In this document: one piece after another, positions 60,936-64,000 of the stretch
Layout: each line of letters starts with the position of its first letter
Numbering within the stretch: position 1 is the first letter of the stretch
Origin: JAJFUI01 sp039698035
GTDB taxonomy: Bacteria > Planctomycetota > Planctomycetia > Pirellulales > Thermoguttaceae
Length of the DNA stretch: 64,000 nt
Assembly (NCBI GenBank): GCA_039698035.1
Contig: JBDKSW010000004.1
Span: 62,001-126,000 of the forward strand
Reading direction: 5' to 3'
Translations under genes and position numbers: made by a program
Notes under the pieces: model-generated
What the model was told of the DNA's origin: nothing
Database searches by the model: none
The model's input: only the letters and a program-made list of their open reading frames with translations

Positions 60936-62831
60936 ATGCAGCGAAGGCGAATACGGCGGATGTGTGGTCTCTCCATTTCCGCCATTTTGGTGGTCGCCAC
61001 CTCCGTGGCGTGGACAAATCCGGTTGGGGGCCAAACGACCTTCGCCGACATCGAGGCAGCCTGCCAGGCCGCCCTCTCAGAGTTTCGCCCGATCGATCAG
61101 TCCGACATCGACCAGGCAAAACAGGGACTGATCGACGCCCTCGATCGGCTCGACGAGCGTCTCGTCCAAGCTGGACCCAACGGCGAGGATTGGCGCGAAT
61201 ACCTCCAATGGGACAAGCTGACCGAGGCGTTGCAAGCCGAGCGGCCCGACCGAAAAACGCTTGCTCGGATCCTGACACGCTATCGGCCCGATCACGATGG
61301 GCTCGAGCTGGTTTGGTTCCTCGACGTGCAACGCGCCCTGCACAACTACACCGCATTGCTCGGGGCCGTCGACAACCCGGCGATCCGCAAGGATTTCGAG
61401 AGCCGGCTCGAGCGGCTCGCCAAAAGCCTGCATGCCTATGGCGTCAAACCGACCACCGAGGACGCCCTGACGATCAGCGAGTCGATCCGCTGGCTCCAAA
61501 GCGCCCACCAGTGTCCAACGCTGGTCGCCGCAATCCAAACACAACTGGTCCAACCCAACCTGTTCGTTCACCTTTCCCCAGAGTTGGTCGGAGCCGGCTT
61601 GGCCGAGCGCGTCGATGACACGATGCCGGTCGAGGATTGCATCCTCGGCACAACGATTCATGGCACCGCTCACACGGTCGGTCAAAGTCGCTCGGAGCTT
61701 GTCGACGACGACGAGGCGGGCGTCATCAACCTGCTTTTCCGCGGCATGACGCACTCGGAAAACGTCGGCTATCACGGCCGGATCACTATTTGCAGCACCG
61801 CGGCCGTGAACCTGTCGGCCTGCAAGTCCCTTCGCATGACGGCCGACGGCCTGTCGGCCCTGCCGACCGTTTCTGCCGCCAACGTTGCGACGGACATCGG
61901 CGACATCCAGTCGCCCAAGGGCCGTCGGATCGTCGAACGCATGGCGTCGAAAAGGGCCGACAAAATGAAGCCGGAGGCCGAATCCATCGCCGCCCGGCAC
62001 GCCGAGCAGCGGCTCAACGACCGCATTGACGCCCGCGCTGTCGAGCCCATCGAGAAGGCCAACGAGAAGTACGTCGAGAAGTTCCAGCGGCCTTTCACCG
62101 AACGCAAGCTCTTCCCCGAGACACTCCGGTTCAGCACGACGTCCGGAGCGTTCACGGTGACAGCCATCCAGGCTGGCGGCGGCAAAGTGGCGGCCCCCAG
62201 CGCCCCGCCGTCCGTCGCGGCGCAAGACGCCGTCATGACGCTGCAATTGCACGAGTCGATGATCAACAACTTGGCCTTCGACGCGCTGGCCGGCCGAACA
62301 ATTTACGAAGGCAAGGTGCAGGCTGCCGCGATCAATTTGCTCGGCCGCTTGCCCGACAAGATGAAAGGCGACGACGACGGAAAGCCCTGGGCGATCACGT
62401 TCGCCCCACGACAGCCAATCTCCGTCAGCTTCGTCGACGACGGCTTCCGCGTCACCATCCGGGGCGCCAAGTACTTCAAGGGAAACGAAGGCTACCCGGC
62501 CATGGACATTTCGGCCGTCTACAAGATCGAGAAGTCGGCCGAAGGCCAGTTCAAGATCGCCCGACAAGGCGGTCTCGATGTCTTCCCGCCAGGCTTCGTG
62601 CCAGGCGGCGACAAACGCCTTTCGGGCCCGCAGCAGGTGCTCCGCAAGCTGCTGGAAAAACGCTTCTCCAAGGTCTTCGAGCCGGAGTTCCTCGGGGCCG
62701 GCTTCGACCTCCCCGGCAAGTGGAAGTCGTTCGGCAAACTGGTTCCTGCTGACGTCGTCTGTCGCGACGGTTGGCTGGTCATTGCCTGGAAACGCCAGGC
62801 CACGCCGCCGAACGGCCTGCCCGCCAAATAG
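60936..62831 (+). CDS. Large exported protein of unknown function
   Basis: A 631-aa exported protein with a signal peptide (GLSISAILVVATSVAWTNPV). An N-terminal helical domain (about 35-230) is followed by a beta-rich middle (MPVEDCILGTTIHGTAHTVG ...) and a long helix (AARHAEQRLNDRIDARAVEP). The second beta-rich part reads MTLQLHESMINNLAFDALAG ... IRGAKYFKGNEGYPAMDISA. It ends in a C-terminal alpha/beta segment. No catalytic motif seen. I associate proteins like this with planctomycetes. AAGGAG (60923-60928) fits ATG 60936; GTG 60933 is the alternative. Confidence 0.8.
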   Translation: MQRRRIRRMCGLSISAILVVATSVAWTNPVGGQTTFADIEAACQAALSEFRPIDQSDIDQAKQGLIDALDRLDERLVQAGPNGEDWREYLQWDKLTEALQAERPDRKTLARILTRYRPDHDGLELVWFLDVQRALHNYTALLGAVDNPAIRKDFESRLERLAKSLHAYGVKPTTEDALTISESIRWLQSAHQCPTLVAAIQTQLVQPNLFVHLSPELVGAGLAERVDDTMPVEDCILGTTIHGTAHTVGQSRSELVDDDEAGVINLLFRGMTHSENVGYHGRITICSTAAVNLSACKSLRMTADGLSALPTVSAANVATDIGDIQSPKGRRIVERMASKRADKMKPEAESIAARHAEQRLNDRIDARAVEPIEKANEKYVEKFQRPFTERKLFPETLRFSTTSGAFTVTAIQAGGGKVAAPSAPPSVAAQDAVMTLQLHESMINNLAFDALAGRTIYEGKVQAAAINLLGRLPDKMKGDDDGKPWAITFAPRQPISVSFVDDGFRVTIRGAKYFKGNEGYPAMDISAVYKIEKSAEGQFKIARQGGLDVFPPGFVPGGDKRLSGPQQVLRKLLEKRFSKVFEPEFLGAGFDLPGKWKSFGKLVPADVVCRDGWLVIAWKRQATPPNGLPAK

Positions 62832-62867
62832 CTCCGCCAACCCATCAACCAACCGTTGACAACCCAT

Positions 62868-62905
62868 GGCCCGAAGTTGCCCCCGTGGCGCTTCGGGCCT
62901 TTTTT
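62868..62905 (+). terminator. Rho-independent terminator
   Basis: A 9-bp perfect stem GGCCCGAAG / CTTCGGGCC, 14-nt loop, then six T. Confidence 0.93.
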
Positions 62906-63180
62906 GTCTTTGCAGTTGGATGGTGCGGCCCAAAACCGAGGCAAACAACCTACCCAACCACCCCAGTCTCGCCACCTTCCAACAAAGCCAAACCATAGGC
63001 GGACGCAACAATACAGGCAACTTGCATCAGGATTGCCGGTTCCGTGTTTCGGCAAAAGTCTGACGAATAAGCTGCCGATAACAAGCTTGCCGATTACTCC
63101 GTCTGGGGTCACGCGCCGACTGCGCAACCCCTGACTAGTGCCCGGCCTAGGGGGGAAAGACTATGACAGCCGAATGCCCG

Positions 63181-63223
63181 GCAGGCAACCGCGCCTGCAA
63201 AGGACAGGCCCTGACGCCTGTTC
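63181..63223 (+). promoter_or_regulatory. Two tandem hairpins in the TolC-type leader
   Basis: GCAGGC...GCCTGC (63181-63198) and GGACAGGC...GCCTGTTC (63202-63223) form adjacent stems immediately before the RBS and ATG at 63245. They could fold in the mRNA leader and affect translation. The 62906-63180 part holds nothing recognised. Confidence 0.45.
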
Positions 63224-63244
63224 CACGGAAAGGAACGCTGGCTT

Positions 63245-64000
63245 ATGACTCGGCATGCCCCCTGGACGCACGTTGCGGCGGCAATCCTCACGGCCATTCT
63301 GGCCGGATGCCAGCCCCAGATGCCATTCTATCTGAAGAAGACGGATGGCGACCTGGACCACTACATCGCCAAGTCCACGGACATCGAGGCGGCCGACGTG
63401 AGCGTCGACCGGCTCGCTGACGTGAGCGACGCCCTGGCGCCGCTTTCGCTGCGCAATCGAAAGAACCAGGAAATCTGGGACCTCACGCTCGAAGAAGCCG
63501 TTCAAAACGCGCTGAAGAACAACAAGGTGATGCGAAACATCGGCGGCCAAGTCCAGGGCCCGCCCGAATACATTCTTCGCAATCCCGAGTCGATTCCGAC
63601 CATCTACGATCCGGCCCTGGCGGAGACCAATCCGCGCACGAGCGCCGAGGCCGCTTTGGCGTCGTTCGACGCTCAGTTGAGTACCACCTTGAGCTGGGAA
63701 AAACGTGATCGGCCCCAGAATATCAACGAGTCGTCCGCAAGCTATTACCCGGTCGTCGACATCGAGGACCTAGGCCAATTCCAGACCAAGCTGCAAAAGA
63801 CGGCCGCCACCGGCGGCACGTTCTCCTTCGCGCACAACGTCGAGTACGCCGAAACGAACAGCCCCACCCGCGCCTACACGGCCGACTGGAACGTCGCCTT
63901 GGTCGCCGAAATGCGTCAACCGTTGTTGCAGGGCGCCGGCGTCCAGTTCAACCGGATCGCCGGGCCGGGCGCCGTCGTCGGACAATACAACGGCGTCGTG
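63245..64000 (+). CDS. TolC-family outer-membrane lipoprotein (3' end outside window)
   Basis: Starts ATG 63245 with AAAGGAA upstream and stays open to the window end (252 codons). The lipoprotein signal ends AAILTAILAGC (Cys at about 22). The mature N-terminus leads into WDLTLEEAVQNALKNNKVMR, the hallmark OEP/TolC repeat start, then AEAALASFDAQLSTTLSWEK, another family signature. TolC-type proteins form the outer-membrane tunnel of efflux or type I export systems. The RND operon at 36.6-41.9 kb lacks such a gene, but the distance of 21 kb makes partnership speculative. Incomplete in this window. Confidence 0.85.
   Translation, partial: MTRHAPWTHVAAAILTAILAGCQPQMPFYLKKTDGDLDHYIAKSTDIEAADVSVDRLADVSDALAPLSLRNRKNQEIWDLTLEEAVQNALKNNKVMRNIGGQVQGPPEYILRNPESIPTIYDPALAETNPRTSAEAALASFDAQLSTTLSWEKRDRPQNINESSASYYPVVDIEDLGQFQTKLQKTAATGGTFSFAHNVEYAETNSPTRAYTADWNVALVAEMRQPLLQGAGVQFNRIAGPGAVVGQYNGVV

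Noticed and set aside
61077..63020. A 647-codon minus-strand ORF antisense to the large secreted protein
   Set aside because: Shadow composition, and it crosses the plus-strand terminator at 62868-62905.

Overview
The window is high-GC bacterial chromosome and almost certainly from a planctomycete, most likely of the Pirellulales type. This rests on recognition rather than a database search. Lineage-typical signs are a PEP-CTERM surface protein, a secreted SHD1-domain protein, a secreted Cys/Pro-rich protein, a DUF1580 protein beside a planctomycete-style tyrosine integrase, a BON protein with an aromatic tail, and several small proteins I associate with this lineage. Housekeeping genes include ispG, guaA, xseB, rpsU, rpsR, argS, mutS, xerC, polX and gdhA. 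They are scattered and mostly monocistronic, which also fits a planctomycete.

Layout. 0-9.7 kb: a truncated TPR-like protein with a PGPH repeat, a Nif3-like protein, a lower-GC insert with a DUF6338-like membrane protein and two small polyproline-tailed proteins, two response regulators (NtrC and NarL types), xerC, ispG and a ROK kinase. 9.7-17.3 kb: guaA-xseB-acyltransferase, a GNAT protein, rpsU and polX. 17.3-24.8 kb: a DRG/Obg-type GTPase, the Cys-rich secreted protein, a three-gene membrane/arrestin-like/P-loop operon, a stand-alone RNA polymerase alpha-CTD protein, a GmhA-like SIS protein, an ExeA-like ATPase and an Rrf2 regulator. 24.8-32.1 kb: a PEP-CTERM protein, a SIMPL protein, an ATP-grasp ligase, a nitroreductase, a zinc-ribbon protein and a DUF1638/UroD-like pair.

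32.1-35.65 kb is a decayed mobile island on the minus strand. It lies between the UroD-like gene and tRNA-Met(CAT). It holds a remnant of an element-associated small gene, a degenerate tRNA with a duplicated segment, DUF1580, GGGGACA repeats, an unknown 365-aa gene, a DUF3800 gene and an integrase cut off after its N-terminal domain. 35.8-42 kb: rpsR, then a TetR / membrane-fusion protein / RND-pump operon with a likely operator and a strong terminator. 42-64 kb: lipoproteins and envelope proteins, argS, a UvrD/PcrA helicase, the SHD1 protein, gdhA, a FliG-like protein lacking the torque domain, mutS, an aminotransferase, two large secreted proteins and a TolC-type outer-membrane lipoprotein running off the window.

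How it fits together. The RND operon has no outer-membrane channel of its own; the TolC-type gene at the end of the window is 21 kb away and should not be assumed to be its partner. The most novel material is the DUF6338/small-polyproline module (1.9-3.1 kb), the mobile island with its unknown gene (32-35.6 kb), and the arrestin-like/P-loop operon (19.6-22 kb).
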